From contig JAJGOT010000310.1 in assembly GCA_022457155.1 (NCBI GenBank), positions 62,001-126,000 on the forward strand: a stretch of 64,000 nucleotides of DNA, written 5' to 3'. The notes beneath the pieces were generated by a model that did no database searches, was not told the DNA's origin, and was given only the letters and a program-made list of their open reading frames with translations. The stretch is from Cladopsammia gracilis (taxonomy: Eukaryota > Cnidaria > Anthozoa > Scleractinia > Dendrophylliidae). The position numbers and the translations under genes were made by a program. Positions 51,986-63,445 of the stretch are shown piece by piece (positions within the stretch are counted from its first letter, which is position 1; each line of letters opens with the position of its first letter).

Positions 51986-53178
51986 CAAAATTTTGAAGCT
52001 TTATTGTGCAAAACATTTCAGAAACATTACAACTACACCAACTAACACTCACAAACGTATCTTACATCTTGTACATTGTTTAACTACACTTTACAGTAAT
52101 GACAATAGTGGTTTCCACAAAGAATAAAAAGTTCTTGTTTTACCTTTAGAAAATAATATTGATTTTTGCACTGTAATTTGTGTTTTTACAAACTCAAAAA
52201 ACAGGGCAAGGTTAGGAGTTTTAGACTCTTCCTTTTGTACAAAAATATGCCTTTTAGCAAGAAGTATAAAGTAATTGAAGATACGAGTTTGCGACTTTTC
52301 AGGATCATAACCATACAATATTCCGAATTCATCTAATGAATAGTTATCGTTATTTTGATTATTCCACCAGCTTAGCACTAGAATCCAGAAATCCTGTATA
52401 ATGCTACAGTTAACTAACATATGTGGCAGCGTTTCTATTGCATTGCAATGTTTACAAAGAGGAGAATCTGAAATCTTCATTTTGTGTAACCAATTTCTAT
52501 GTGGTAAAATATTATGAATGATCTTTTACTGGAATATACTTAATTTTGTTTCTCGAGTTATTGTAAACGGCAGTCTGTAAATCGCATTTAGCCTCGTATC
52601 AGTCACACCTAGCCTGCTTAATCTAAAGCTAGCTAAAGGTTCTTTAAATTTTGCCTGAATTAACAATTTGCAGGCAAATTTACAAGTAATTTCATCAGTT
52701 TCTTGCTGTACTGTCTTATCCTATTGACCATTTGCAGACTTTGCATTGGGAACTGTCCTTAAATCACGCCTCCACTTCGCTGGTATTGCGGATATCAAAC
52801 CACAAAGCTTAGTGAATGGTGTATTAAGACCAGTCTTCCTACAAAAATCATAATATGATAAAAACCTGTTGTTCTCATCTAATAAGTCTTTTATTGTAAG
52901 AATTCCAGCAGCATGCCAGTATCTCCAGTATACTGATTTGCCATCTATGGTAATGTTTTTGTTATTCCTTTATTGTGTTTACTGCCCTGGCAAAAATAAA
53001 TTTTACTGCCCCATTCTGTGCTCCAATTCTTTTCTTCACTGATGGAACTATACGTTTCTTGCAAAAAAATAACAGAAGCTTTTTTGTTATGAAGTTGTCT
53101 GAAGATAGCTCTCCGTTTCCTTGAGCCATTTAAACCTCTAACATTTAATGTTATAAAACTAAGCTTACCCATAGACAC
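51966..53178 (-). mobile_element. Internally deleted L1-like LINE with poly(A) tail
   Basis: Minus strand. The 5' part encodes the start of an endonuclease (FITLNVRGLNGSRKRRAIFR, VIFLQETYSS). At about 52960 it passes straight to the end of ORF2 (YWRYWHAAGILTIKDLLDEN, LISAIPAKWRRDL), closing with the zinc-knuckle pattern CKHCNAIETLPHMLVNC and a short tail. The rest of endonuclease and nearly all reverse transcriptase are missing, so it is an internal deletion. At least one stop interrupts it near 52720. The A tail (T run 51966-51983) abuts an (AT)n tract. Confidence 0.88.
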
Positions 53179-53279
53179 GTTTGTTATAATTATTTACCTT
53201 GGTAACCACAAATGCCTCTGGGCTTCTCTTCTCCAAGATGTAACAGATACAATAAATACACACAAGAATTACAAAACAT

Positions 53280-53557
53280 GATGATATATAACGTGGAAAT
53301 TACGTCATCAATTTTGTACAGCCGCCATCTTTGACCCGCCATCTTGGATTTATGGTTGAGAAAGTTAAAACCAATCAAACACGCAAAAATGGCGTAAAAA
53401 GTACGACAACAAACTTTTTTTTTTCATTAAAAGGTAAAAATATCCAAATTTTTAAAAAAAAATGGCTCTCAAAATCTTGTGACCAAGGAAACATCAAGTC
53501 ACCTTAAAAATGAAATGTCGTTCCAAATTGTTGCCTCCAGCAGGCTAATAAGGGTTA
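53280..53557. repeat. Right-hand fragment of a TTAACCCTATTC MITE
   Basis: ACGTCATCAATTTTGTACAG, CCGCCATCTTGGATTTATGG and AGGCTAATAAGGGTTAA match the family. It lies beside the 5' end of the LINE. Confidence 0.6.
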
Positions 53558-55159
53558 ATCCATCGGCGCCAAAAAAGCTAAAAAGGTTAACTAAAATATT
53601 ATATTATTTAACAACTATTCACCGAAGTGAAAAACCCTACACTGAAACTGAAACAGTGAGATAATATAACGAAAATGATGCTTTTTAACTCATTTATTCC
53701 TGTCAACGATTACAATTTTCTCGCGCAAATTGCTGGGAGGTGAATAGCACTTGCTATTCCGAGTTTCAGTAGCCAATCAGAGCGCGCCAACAATGCTATC
53801 CACTGTTTCAGTATATACTAATAACCGTTATGCGTTTCTTGGTACTATTTTTGTGATATTTGACATTCCTGTTTTTAACCACCTAACTAAAATATTGTTT
53901 GTTCGGGTAGATCTCATTTGATATTGAAAGGGCAACAAGGTACTAATCACGACTTGTTATTAATTTTCCGTTAATTTGCATAAATTAACAAACATTATGG
54001 GGCTGAAACTACGTTTGTGCGAAGTGGTGTTTAAAACTCATTTCTGGAAACGGATTTCAAAAATAACAAAAACTGTGGGAGAAAAACTTGTTTTTGTGAT
54101 TTCATTATTTGGCATTTCTCTCTTCAAAATTCTGTCAAATGAATTAGGTGACTGCTCTAATTCAATTCCTTTTTTGGTTGAAGTTCCTAGCATGACTCAG
54201 TTAAATTCTATAAATTGATAAAGACAATACATTTTGAATCGAATTTCCCGCCAATTAGTCATGTGACCCTATTGGACTAATTAGAATACTCTAAAAGGTA
54301 AAAAGGGTCCATTTTCAAATGCTTATATCTTTTGAACGATTAGAGATATTGACCCAAAAGTTTGGATTTGTATATTTCATGGCATGACAATTAACCAGGA
54401 ACTTTTTCAAGGCATTTGGAGAGGATAAATTTTGCCGGTGCTAATACCTCAAGTAGAAAAAAACATTCAACTATTCAACGTACGTAGAGTTGATTCTGAA
54501 AATAACTTTCTAGGGGTGATAGACACTTTAAAACCTTTTGTCGCCATTAATGAATTTCTTCAAGATCTTCAACATCGCAAACTGGCCGCAGGCGCCTAGT
54601 TAATCCAATATTTAACACAAATAATCGCTTCCTGTTTGCCGTAAAATGCTGTAATACACCTCTAGAATTACTTTCTTAGGTATCATCCGATTTCCTTCCG
54701 TTTTTATAACAAAATCTCCGGCAAAACATACGAGCGTTCCGTTTGTAAATTTTCTTCAAAATCCCGCCAAGTCAACTGAATGCAACGAGCACGACGCGCT
54801 CGAACCAATCACGATTGAGAAATTTTGATACTCGATCAATCAGGAGCAATAAATTCTCAATTAAGAAAAAAATGCCCTTTTTGTCGGCCAGTCAGCATTT
54901 AGTAATATTGTCCTCTATTTTATAAAGGGGGTAATCGGGCGAGTAATTTCAAATTCGGCAAGCGCCTAGTGCGACGACGATTTTAAATTACGAGCTCGAT
55001 TACCCTTGAATTATACGACAAGAAATTCGATCGCATCACTAACAAAATCCAAGATTAAAAAGTCTATGTGGACTCTTTTGTACTCAAAACGTCTAGAATA
55101 TTTTCTATCAGTTTGAAAGTAGGTGGAAAACAGGAAAAAAGAACCGATTTTGGTGCAAT
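53558..55159. other. No gene recognised
   Basis: AT-rich. A pair of CCAATCA motifs near 53773 and 54806 hints at worn MITEs, but no ends can be set. The ORF at 53976-54218 has no motif. Confidence 0.5.
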
Positions 55160-55440
55160 TGACGCGCGCGCAGCGTAGTTGTCCAATGAGAGCTATCCAA
55201 TTACAAAAAGTTGTAAAGTGTAATAGACAATATTCGTATTCACGGTATTGAACTGGAACTAGTGTACAGTCGAGGCACATGCGGGGGAATCTTTTCACAT
55301 GCAAATATTTTTAATGATGTTCCCCCGCATTAGCCCCGACCGTAAGCTAGTTCCAGTTCAATACCGAGAATACGAATATTGTCTGTTGTATAGCTGCAAT
55401 TGGACATCCATGTGAGCGCGGACGAATTAAGTAACAAATG
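55160..55440. repeat. Foldback element, arms about 90 bp
   Basis: CAATATTCGTATTCACGGTA with TTGAACTGGAACTAG on the left is mirrored by CTAGTTCCAGTTCAA and TACCGAGAATACGAATATTG on the right. The flanks (GTCCAAT, ATTGGAC) extend the pairing weakly. Confidence 0.8.
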
Positions 55441-55490
55441 GGTGCGCGGATGACCAATCATAATCGAAAATTTTGTTATTGATACGATTA

Positions 55491-55491
55491 C

Positions 55492-55532
<41 letters not shown>
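55491..55532. repeat. (AAT)n microsatellite
   Basis: About 14 uninterrupted AAT units next to the foldback element. Confidence 0.95.
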
Positions 55533-55533
<1 letters not shown>

Positions 55534-55684
55534 TGAATATTTATGCAAGATAACCCTTCAGTATTATAGTACTGTTATCAACGGGGACCTGCTAACTAAA
55601 AAGATATACAAAAAAAAGGCAAATCATGCACAAACTACATATTAAGATAACTACAGTTAAAACGTTAAAAACTGCAAGAAAGCC

Positions 55685-55863
55685 TTACGGGTAAAAATCG
55701 TCAAGCGCTTTCAAAAATAATTGATTGACCATTTGATAGGGAACCTGGCCTTCTGCTGCTGGTCTGTGATCACTAGACTGGTGTGAAGCGGTAGTAGGCC
55801 TTGACTCTGTTGATGGGTTGCTGTTATCAGACATCTCCATATTTTCCTGTGTCAAATTGGGCT
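55685..55863 (-). CDS. Gene 2: cytoplasmic tail, terminal exon
   Basis: A phase 1 acceptor (TATTTTGACAG|AG) opens a 59-codon frame ending in TAA at 55687-55685. It begins PNLTQENMEMSDNSNPSTES and passes DHRPAAEGQVPYQMV, which matches the tail exon at 47053-47384, then diverges and stops early. CCC|GTAAGG overlaps the stop and could act as a donor, so a longer tail by splicing is possible. Only one YxxV motif is present. Confidence 0.65.
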
Positions 55864-58800
55864 CTGTCAAAATAAAATAAACAAAATTACGACAATAACT
55901 GTTTTGTGCAAGTCCGCAATTCTTCAACTTATAAAACAATGTAACCTTAGTTGTATCGCAGACCAAAATGTTCCATCCAAATTATGACATTATGCGATAA
56001 CGTTATGCGAGTATTGCATTGCCGTTTCAAAAGGTCGCCATCTTGGATTTCCATCACATTACAAAAGCGCAAAAAGGAGATTTATTCATCCCACAGGGGG
56101 AATAAATGATTTTATGTTGCTTGTTAGTGCCAGTCTCCCAGGATATGGTTGGGGAGTCATCCGGGTCTTAGAAAATCCAATATTTAAGCAGATCAGGCCA
56201 GGTTACTGTCCTCTTTTCCAAAAACTCGTGCTCTCCACACAGTTCGCAATTTCCCACCCATCCACCCTCGGTACAGACAGTGGGGTTCTCAAATATTTGT
56301 TTATGGCGGGTACTCCCCCACCTTTGCTGGGAATTATTTTGATTGTTTAATGTTTTTCGGAGTAAAAAGTTAATTGTTATAAAAAATAAACGGCCACTTC
56401 TGTGGCCAAAAAATGGCACATTATGTTTTGTCAGTTCTTCCCAGCAAACTTCGCGCAGCCACTGCATTGTGTAGTAAATGAATCTCAGGTTTATGCAATG
56501 ACATGGAGCATAAATGGATTTAAAATGTCTCAAAATCAAAGAAAAATGTTAAATTATCATAAATAGTTAATACACGAAAGTTAAAAGGTTTTCGTTTAAA
56601 ACGCCAATTAAAAGGAATATTAATTAAAAATTTAGGTTAACATTCCTGGTATCTTACATTCTCCTGATGTGAAAAAAGCATCACAACTGGCTCAAAACCA
56701 ATTGAAATATGCTAATTGTAAAATTCACCACAAGAATGTCAATTACATTACAACGTGGCTAAACATGCCTAACAAATGATGGTTGCCATGGAAATATCAC
56801 CTGCAATCTGCAGAAATCTGTCAGAGCAAAATGTTTCCTGATCATTTGGTACCTATTGTTATTATGTTATGGAATTATAAAGCCCCTTTGGCGCTCCCCG
56901 CGGTCTGAATAGGGTTCAATATGATAGAAAACGTACCATTTTGGCGACTGCGACGCCAAACTATAAACCCAACACCCAAGATGCTGAGTAAAACAAGTAC
57001 CACAACGACAACAGAAACAATGATTGTTGTTGAAGACTTTGCCTTGGTGGTAAATTCAATGAATCCCTCATTTTCATAACCACCGTCTTCATCAAAAGAG
57101 CGTTGAAAGACAGCGTACTGAGTGTCACTCTCAAGCTCCCCATTCAGATACTTAGCAACGGCTAAAAGTAGACAAAATTCAGCAATGTGTTAGTCTGACT
57201 GAAAAGTACATGCACATGTATGAAAAACGGTGTGCGCACCATTTGTAAGTTTTCACCGTTTCTGCGCCTTGGGAAGAAACATAAAACAAAAGAAACGATG
57301 CCCTGGAATCTAAAGTGGACTTTTAAATGCTTCAAGATCTTTGCATGTATTGCATGTATTGGTATGTATTGTACTAAGGGAAACTCCGAACAATCGGGTA
57401 GTTGTGTTAACTCTAGTCAGGCGGCCTAATCCTATTAGTCTGGGCTTTTTTGGAATACAGTTCCTGAGGCTGGGGGTGACACCTTGTGCCCCCATTCGTA
57501 ACATCAAGAACATTAAAGCTACGACAATGAAAGTTGGAGGGTATATGGTACTTTCAAAATTGTCTCCATTGCGATCCACAAAATGCGGTAATGACGTCAT
57601 ATCACCTGGGTATTTCGTCATGTCTCACTGTCAACATCAAGTACATCATACTTAACGTTATTTACAACACAGTTGAGTAGTTATTCGCTACGACTCGCCT
57701 GTCCCTTCCCTCCTCAGGGACTTAACTCCCTCTTCAGGGACGTAACTAACCTTTACGCTTAAGGTTTTTGTTTGTTTTCGTTGAATTATTCAGCCATTCG
57801 AAAAACAAAAAGATGGCTTTCAAAACGATATTCTTAAGAAATGCTCAAAGTTTGCTCTCAATGTATTATAAAGAGGCATATGCACCAAGATCCTAGCTCG
57901 CCAGAAAAAAAAAACCTTTTTTTTCTGACATATCTTTTTGGCTTATATAGAGCGTGTTCTATTGGAGACAACCGCTTTTGGTTGGTTGGGTTTTTCGTGT
58001 TTTATTAGAAAAAAGCCGTTTTGGGTTGGTTTGGTTGATCAACTTTTTCAACCAGCTTTGAACTTGGTTGAAATGGTTAAAAACGATGGGTAGCGCTCTC
58101 TGGCATTCCGGCAGACGACAATTTTCGCGTGTCGTCCGTCGTGTCGTAACAAACAAAATGGCTGCCTTTTATTAAATCAGGACATTCAAACCCTAGAATT
58201 AGGTGAAATTTCACGTTTGTTTACGCTCCAAAGCGATCCCAGATCTGCAGACTCTAATTCATTTGTGACTGAAGATTTTTTTTTTTTTTTTTTGCGGTGG
58301 ACAGATGAAAGCGTTAAATTGTTAATTTCACTGAATCATGAACGAACATGAACACACATTCGCCGACGTAAACTTGAAAAAACGTCTTCTACAACTTCGG
58401 ATACGGCAAGGGCCAGGGCAGCAACTTCACGGATTCCGGACGCCATCTTGGCGAAGTTAACCCAAGTTGCATAAAGAAAGTCTGGTAATGATTATCCCCA
58501 GGCCAAACCGCGCTTCAACCAAGAACAGTTATAAAGGTCAGAAAAGTGTTCTATTGGGACACCTCAACCAAATAAAACAAAACTGGTTTAGGTTGAAACG
58601 GTTGTCCCCAAAAGAACACGCCCACAGTGACTCAAGATACCATGATGTTTATGGCAAAAAATACGGACTAAATAATAAAAAAGCCTAATTTAAATTATGT
58701 GTTGTTTTACCATTTTTTCTTTGAAGAATTAAGTCGTGAAGATGGCAAGATATAGCATTTTCCAACATCTAAATTTCATACCCACCTACATTCTACATAA

Positions 58801-61800
58801 CAAAAAAAATCTTACCTACGTCCCTGCCTCCTTTACAAAATCTCAAATAATTGTTTTTGTGAAGAGGAGCCAAAGAGAAAGGAAAATGTACACTTTTATC
58901 TGAGATCTCCAGAATTATTTATTTTTGTTTTTAAAAGGAAATAGATGAAATGTGTTCAGTTGTTAACTAACTTGATGCATCTCTGCGTTTTCTGCTAGCT
59001 TCAGTAACACCAGATCTCCAATAGTACTTCCCATCTCCAACAGTAAATGTTGTTCTTGACTCATCATTCGAAAACTCAGCAGTCATGTACGGCTCATCTT
59101 CCACTTGGTCCTCATATTTTCGCTTGATGGTTTTATATTTTGCATCTGCAGGATTGCCTAAATCTTTTCTTTTTGCTAGTAGTATCACGATCATTTGGAA
59201 ATATCTGCAAGCAGCATAACACAACCGTGTCAGTTTACTTGAATAACGTCACCGACGATTTAAACGCTCTTCTGCTATCAACAACTGTAAACAAAACTTC
59301 TGGGCGTGTACAAGAGATTATAACGCATTTACTTGGAACACTCTGTAACAATGTTCTGGAACAATATACAAACCGTTAGCCGCAAAATGCAATCTCGATC
59401 CAGTCGCTATTTGAGAGCACTTTACAAAACTAACCTGACTGGATTTCCGTTACTTAAAGCTTTTTTGTTTATAAACTCTACTTCTACTTCAGTTTCACCA
59501 ATGTTGGCCTTAAGAGGAGGTGAAGGCCTGGGCGGGTCTGCAGAAGAAAAAAAGTAATTTTAAAGATGGCTTCTTAGAGTCATACCATAAGCATCTACGC
59601 TACAAAGTAAAGATCAATTTTCTTCTCTTGCATTTTTGGTTCACGAGATTTACCACTAAGGTTACCAGCATATTTAACATGTTTTTTTTATCAGTTGTCA
59701 CCTTTTATGGTAGAGGCCGCTGCCATGGTAACAGAGCATTTAAACAATGACAAATATTGTGCACGAATTGATTTTTTAATTCTTTCTTTTTTCGAGTTTT
59801 TTTTTCGGATGTGAATTTTTAACATCGCTTTCTTGCGGAAACGGTTACGGCCAAGGTTTTGAAGGGAGAAAAATTAAAGTCCTTCAGAAAATTTCCTAAT
59901 ATTACGTAATTTTGTATATATAGTATTTCAAGTGTCTACGAAATGTAATCTATTTTGATATATTGAAAGTTTCACCTTTTTAGAATAAAAGGTTTTTAGT
60001 GTTTTTTACGAGTGATCGATGAGAGGCATCAGGGTAGCTCGCAGACTAAACAGGCACAGGGTTGTCGGAACAGCAACAAGAAGACTTATTCCAAATGAAC
60101 GTAGTCTTTGCAGCTGTAAAACTCTACAACAACTCAACACTCTGAGCTTAGCCCTCGGTCGCACAAGAGGGGGGTTTAAGGGTTTTCTCCGATATTTTCA
60201 AGACCATTTATGATTAGCACATGCCGTCTTCAGTAGCTGTTCGTTTATCCTTGAGACACATTTTGGTAAATTTTGGCGACAACTGGGTGTTATGGTAACG
60301 CGATATGATGTCATAAGTAGCCTGAGTTCAAGCCATTTTTGAATAAAAATGCGTGTTTTCACATATAATATGCTACCAAAATATGCTACATATAATATAC
60401 TTTCCAAAATGTGTCTCAAGGATAAACAAACAGCTACTGAAGACGGCATGTGCTAATCATAAATCTTTTTGAAACTATCAGAGAAAAACCTTGAGGGGGG
60501 GGTGGCATCCACCTCCACCCCCCTTGTACGACTGAGGGTTAAGTTCTGAGCGATCCAGTCACGTTAGAAAAACTAAACAAATTGGAACAACTGCAAAGTA
60601 GTTTAAAATAGTACGAATCCTCCTGGGTATTGCAGTCGTGATGAATTTATGAATAGAAATCACATACTACCTTGCGGTCTTTGCTTCAAGATTTCAAACG
60701 ACAACGTTAATTGAAATGTCTGTGTACTTGAGTTCAAACATTTTGAATTCGCCTTGCCGCTAAAAATACACCATTCATATTCAATTAGCTAGCCGTCTGA
60801 AAAATATCACCTCGGACATGCATGACATATCAGTATAATTTAGAAACTTTCAACAAGCAATCTGCCAATGAAGCAGATAAGATGCATCTTTTAGTAGACG
60901 GGCAAACTGCCAAGCCGATTAAATAAACTGAAACCTCCACGCGCAATCAATGAACTTCAGAATCGGCAGAGAAGACCGGCCGAGTTGCTAATATCATGCA
61001 ATATGCATTGTTTGTACTTCAAAAATATCATTCGCGTTCGATAAACGCTTGTCACCAAGCCACTAAAGCGAACTGGCGAAACTGGCGAACCACTGAGACG
61101 TTGAGACTTCTAAAATTTATATATCTTTCACGTTCAAGATTAAGTCCGTCTTCGTCATGTTCATTACCTTCGTTCAAGCAGCACAGTCGGTTCGTAGAAA
61201 CAGATTAGGCGCTGTCTGACATTTGTACAGCCAAAACCAAGACCATCACGCGAAAGGATTTCAATGATATTAGAGCGCAAATAAACAAATGTCTCATCCT
61301 TTCTACGAAATTTACGTCATCACTCACTCCCACTTACCCCAGACTCTCCAAATATTCGAGCCACTTTTCAACTGAAGTGACGCATCAAGTTTGAGATAAA
61401 GCTCTATTTCGCTTTACTGGAGTCATAAAATATTGGGGATATAAAACTGTAGCAGAGATACATTAAAATTAAGATTACTGTTTTTGTGGTAACTAAATTA
61501 CACAACTTTTTTTAATTTTCTTACCTTCTGTTCTTGCCTTCCATATGTCACTTGGTGGACTCATACCCTTCGATGTTGCTGCCAAAATCCAAAATGAATA
61601 TTCACCAGACTGCCTGAGTCCATTTAATATTGCTTTTCTAGCTGTTCGTGGAAGGGAGATTTCATTTTCCGATTTCGTGACCTCATCTCTGTAGCCTATG
61701 GTGTATTTGATAATAATACCATGTCTGAACTCCTCAGGAATAGGATCCCACTTCAACTGGACACTTGTGCTGTTGAGGACTGTCACTTTGCTTATTGTAG

Positions 61801-63073
61801 CGGGGTGGGAGGGCTCTGCAACATACGATATTTAAGTGAGCAGATAATAATATGGTAGCCATATACCGTAGAGGTATTAGCAACCCTAAGAGTTTGCAAC
61901 TTTCGGATAACCGTTACTTTTACTTTTACTAAAATTCGCTACAAGCCTTTCTAATAAACGTTCCCAAAAAGCTAATAACAAAAAAAAAGCTCACACTTGT
62001 AAAAGAGGATAAAGCAAAATACTTAAAATATGGTACTACCGTAGTCCACGCTAGAATTCTAAGTCATTGTTTTTACCGGGGTGCCTTTTAAGGGAATAAA
62101 GTATCGGCTCTTACACAGTTTTCGAAATATCGGTAATTTTTGATGACTCACTAGCGGGGTTTCAAAAGCAAGCTTCTTTCTGTCTTTTTGTCTTTCTGTC
62201 TTTCTGTCTTTCTGTCTTCTTTCTGTCTTTCTTTCTGTCTTTCTTTCTTTCTGTCAAGCTTCTTTCTTTCTGTCATTTTCGTAATTCCTTTTTACCAGAA
62301 GCCCTTTGTTGCCATTAAACTTTAAAAAACCCTGTTTGTTAAAATGGAAATGAAAGTTTAATGGTGTTCTTCAATACTATGTAAATAAGAAGCAGTGTTC
62401 AAAGTTTACAGAATATTGGCTTGTTCTTTTTGACCATTTATCCATGTAACAAAAACAAGGTTCCCCCTTTTGAGTCAGACAGGGCTTGTTTAGTATTCTG
62501 GGATGGGGAAACGGACTCCTACTCCCTCGTTTTTCACTTACCAAAGTTGTCAAAAAGGAAGTAAAGACTTTATCGTATAAACCGTAATTTAACAACTAAA
62601 TTGAAAACGTGGGTTAGCATGCCCGTCAAGAGATGGTTGCTTTGGAAACGTCACATGAAATGATCAAAAATCTGTCACAACTTCTTCCCACTTTGGCGAG
62701 CAAACGGTAGCCGGATAATGTTCTTACTGGTATTGACAGTAAAAGTAAGTAAGGGAAACTTTACGCATTTACTTACTGTCTTCATCAGTGCGCACTTTAA
62801 TTGGAAAACTGGCTGGTCCATCTCCGTTCGCAGTAGCAGCCAAAACCATAATACTGTAATCTGTATACTTGGCAAGATTTGTAAGCTCTAGTTCAAGTGT
62901 TGGATAAAACACTTGTTCTTTTCTCTGTGTGCCTCCTTTTAAGTCCTGGTAGATAACAGTGTAATGTATGATTTGACCATGCTGCTTGTCTGCTGGCACT
63001 TCACTCCAGGTGACTCTTATGCTGGTTGAGCTGCTGTTGTGTCCGGATACATTCTCAGGAGCAGCACTGGGTT
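55685..63073 (-). CDS. Gene 2: FN3 type I receptor, 5' end outside window
   Basis: I assembled this from exons 63073-62777, 61815-61525, 59537-59435, 59204-58972, 57161-56937 and 55863-55685. All junctions are GT-AG and phases match at each join (1,1,2,1,1). Domains in order are two fibronectin III repeats, a membrane-proximal region with a furin-like RKRR, one transmembrane helix, and a 59-residue tail ending in TAA. The arrangement recalls receptor tyrosine phosphatases and other FN3 receptors of invertebrates, but no kinase or phosphatase domain follows within the window. The 5' part (signal peptide, probably more FN3 or Ig domains) lies right of 64000. It is probably a surface adhesion or signalling receptor; the ligand is unknown. 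Confidence 0.75.
56637..56917. mobile_element. TTAACCCTATTC-family MITE next to the gene 2 transmembrane exon
   Basis: Shares TGGTTGCCATGGAAATATCA and GCAAAATGTTTCCTGAT with 48549-48897 and ends CGCGGTCTGAATAGGGTTCA. It lies 20 bp downstream of the TM exon donor; the same arrangement at 48.9 kb marks the tandem duplication. Confidence 0.7.
56937..57161 (-). CDS. Gene 2: juxtamembrane and transmembrane exon
   Basis: A 225-bp phase 1-1 exon. It encodes YLNGELESDTQYAVFQRSF, an acidic stretch and GFIEFTTKAKSS, then a hydrophobic helix (TTIIVSVVVVVLVLLSILGV plus GFIV) and the stop-transfer WRRSRQN. One membrane pass, N-terminus outside. The acceptor is CTACTTTTAG; the donor G|GTACGTTTTC is followed within 50 bp by a TTAA-type MITE. 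Confidence 0.85.
57425..57615. repeat. Left-hand fragment of a TTAACCCTATTC MITE
   Basis: CTAATCCTATTAGTCTGGGC, CTGAGGCTGGGGG and ACACCTTGTGCCCCC match the left part of 45853-46443; it fades after GACGTCATATCACC. Intronic in gene 2. Confidence 0.6.
57951..58622. mobile_element. MITE of about 670 bp in a gene 2 intron
   Basis: TIR AGCGTGTTCTATTGGAGACA at the left and TGTCCCCAAAAGAACACGCC at the right; a related internal sequence TGTTCTATTGGGACACCTCA lies near 58545. No transposase is seen. Confidence 0.75.
58972..59204 (-). CDS. Gene 2: membrane-proximal domain with RKRR cleavage motif
   Basis: A 233-bp exon, phase 2 in and phase 1 out. It continues YFQMIVILLAKRK, then a charged loop, then EPYMTAEF and TTFTVGDGKYYW, a pattern shared with the membrane-proximal region of receptor phosphatases. 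It ends SRKRRDASS; RKRR at 58982-58993 fits a furin-type site. The donor is A|GTTAGT. Cleavage here would leave a two-chain receptor, as known for LAR-type phosphatases; this is inferred. Confidence 0.75.
59435..59537 (-). CDS. Gene 2: start of membrane-proximal domain
   Basis: A 103-bp exon, phase 1 in and phase 2 out. It encodes DPPRPSPPLKANIGETEVEV followed by EFINKKALSNGNPVR. Acceptor TTTTTTCTTCTGCAG, donor AG|GTTAGT. The Pro-rich start is a typical linker after an FN3 repeat, and the rest reads as the first strands of an FN3-like domain continued in the next exon. Confidence 0.75.
60148..60543. mobile_element. TTAA-CCC MITE, shorter copy of about 396 bp
   Basis: The ends are TTAGCCCTCGGTCGCAC and GTACGACTGAGGGTTAA. 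The interior matches the 9.5-kb copy (TTTCTCCGAT, GACACATTTTGG) but lacks about 200 bp. It lies between the FN3 and membrane-proximal exons of gene 2. Confidence 0.7.
60544..61524. other. Gene 2 intron, nothing recognised
   Basis: No exon with FN3 features, no TIR pair, no tandem repeat seen. Confidence 0.5.
61525..61815 (-). CDS. Gene 2: fibronectin III domain (second in window)
   Basis: A 291-bp phase 1-1 exon: PSHPATISKVTVLN, LKWDPIPEE, KYTIGYRDEV, LRQSGEYSFWILAATSKG and the closing KARTEG. Acceptor TGTTGCAG, donor G|GTAAGAAAA. It has the standard FN3 layout and length. Confidence 0.9.
62173..62270. repeat. (CTTT/CTGT)n pyrimidine-rich microsatellite
   Basis: Irregular CTTTCTGT units on the plus strand in the intron between the two FN3 exons. 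Confidence 0.9.
62777..63073 (-). CDS. Gene 2: fibronectin III domain (first in window)
   Basis: A 297-bp phase 1-1 exon encoding one FN3 domain: PSAAPENVSG at the start, VTWSEVP with the conserved Trp of strand B, HYTVIYQD for strand C, and LTNLAKYTDYSIMVLAAT with the conserved Leu and Tyr of strands E and F. The donor is A|GTAAGTAAA. Confidence 0.9.
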
Positions 63074-63166
63074 CTAAATGGTAATAACAGATTTAAGGGG
63101 AGCGTAACTGGTGCATAGAGATTGATTGATTCACTTTTATTTGAATACGGTAATTTCATTAGTTTC

Positions 63167-63283
<117 letters not shown>

Positions 63284-63388
63284 ACAACAAGAAGCTGCAC
63301 ACAGCTTGAACTCGAACTCGAAGAAGAAATGCTAACGCGTAACGCAACCATTGCCGTAAGCTTACGTTTTCACACTGGCACGGTTCGA

Positions 63389-63403
63389 TATATATATATA
63401 TAT

Positions 63404-63443
<40 letters not shown>
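63389..63443. repeat. (TA)n microsatellite with one break
   Basis: TA units on both sides of a single AAAGG near 63406. It is bordered by a CACTGGCACGGTTC segment that also occurs, inverted, near 11000. Confidence 0.9.

Positions 63444-63445
<2 letters not shown>

Noticed and set aside
55330..55548. ORF starting MHKYSIIIIIII
   Set aside because: Encoded by the (AAT)n microsatellite and the foldback arm.
55685..63073. Receptor tyrosine phosphatase annotation for gene 2
   Set aside because: The membrane-proximal region is reminiscent, but no phosphatase or kinase catalytic motif follows the transmembrane exon in the window.
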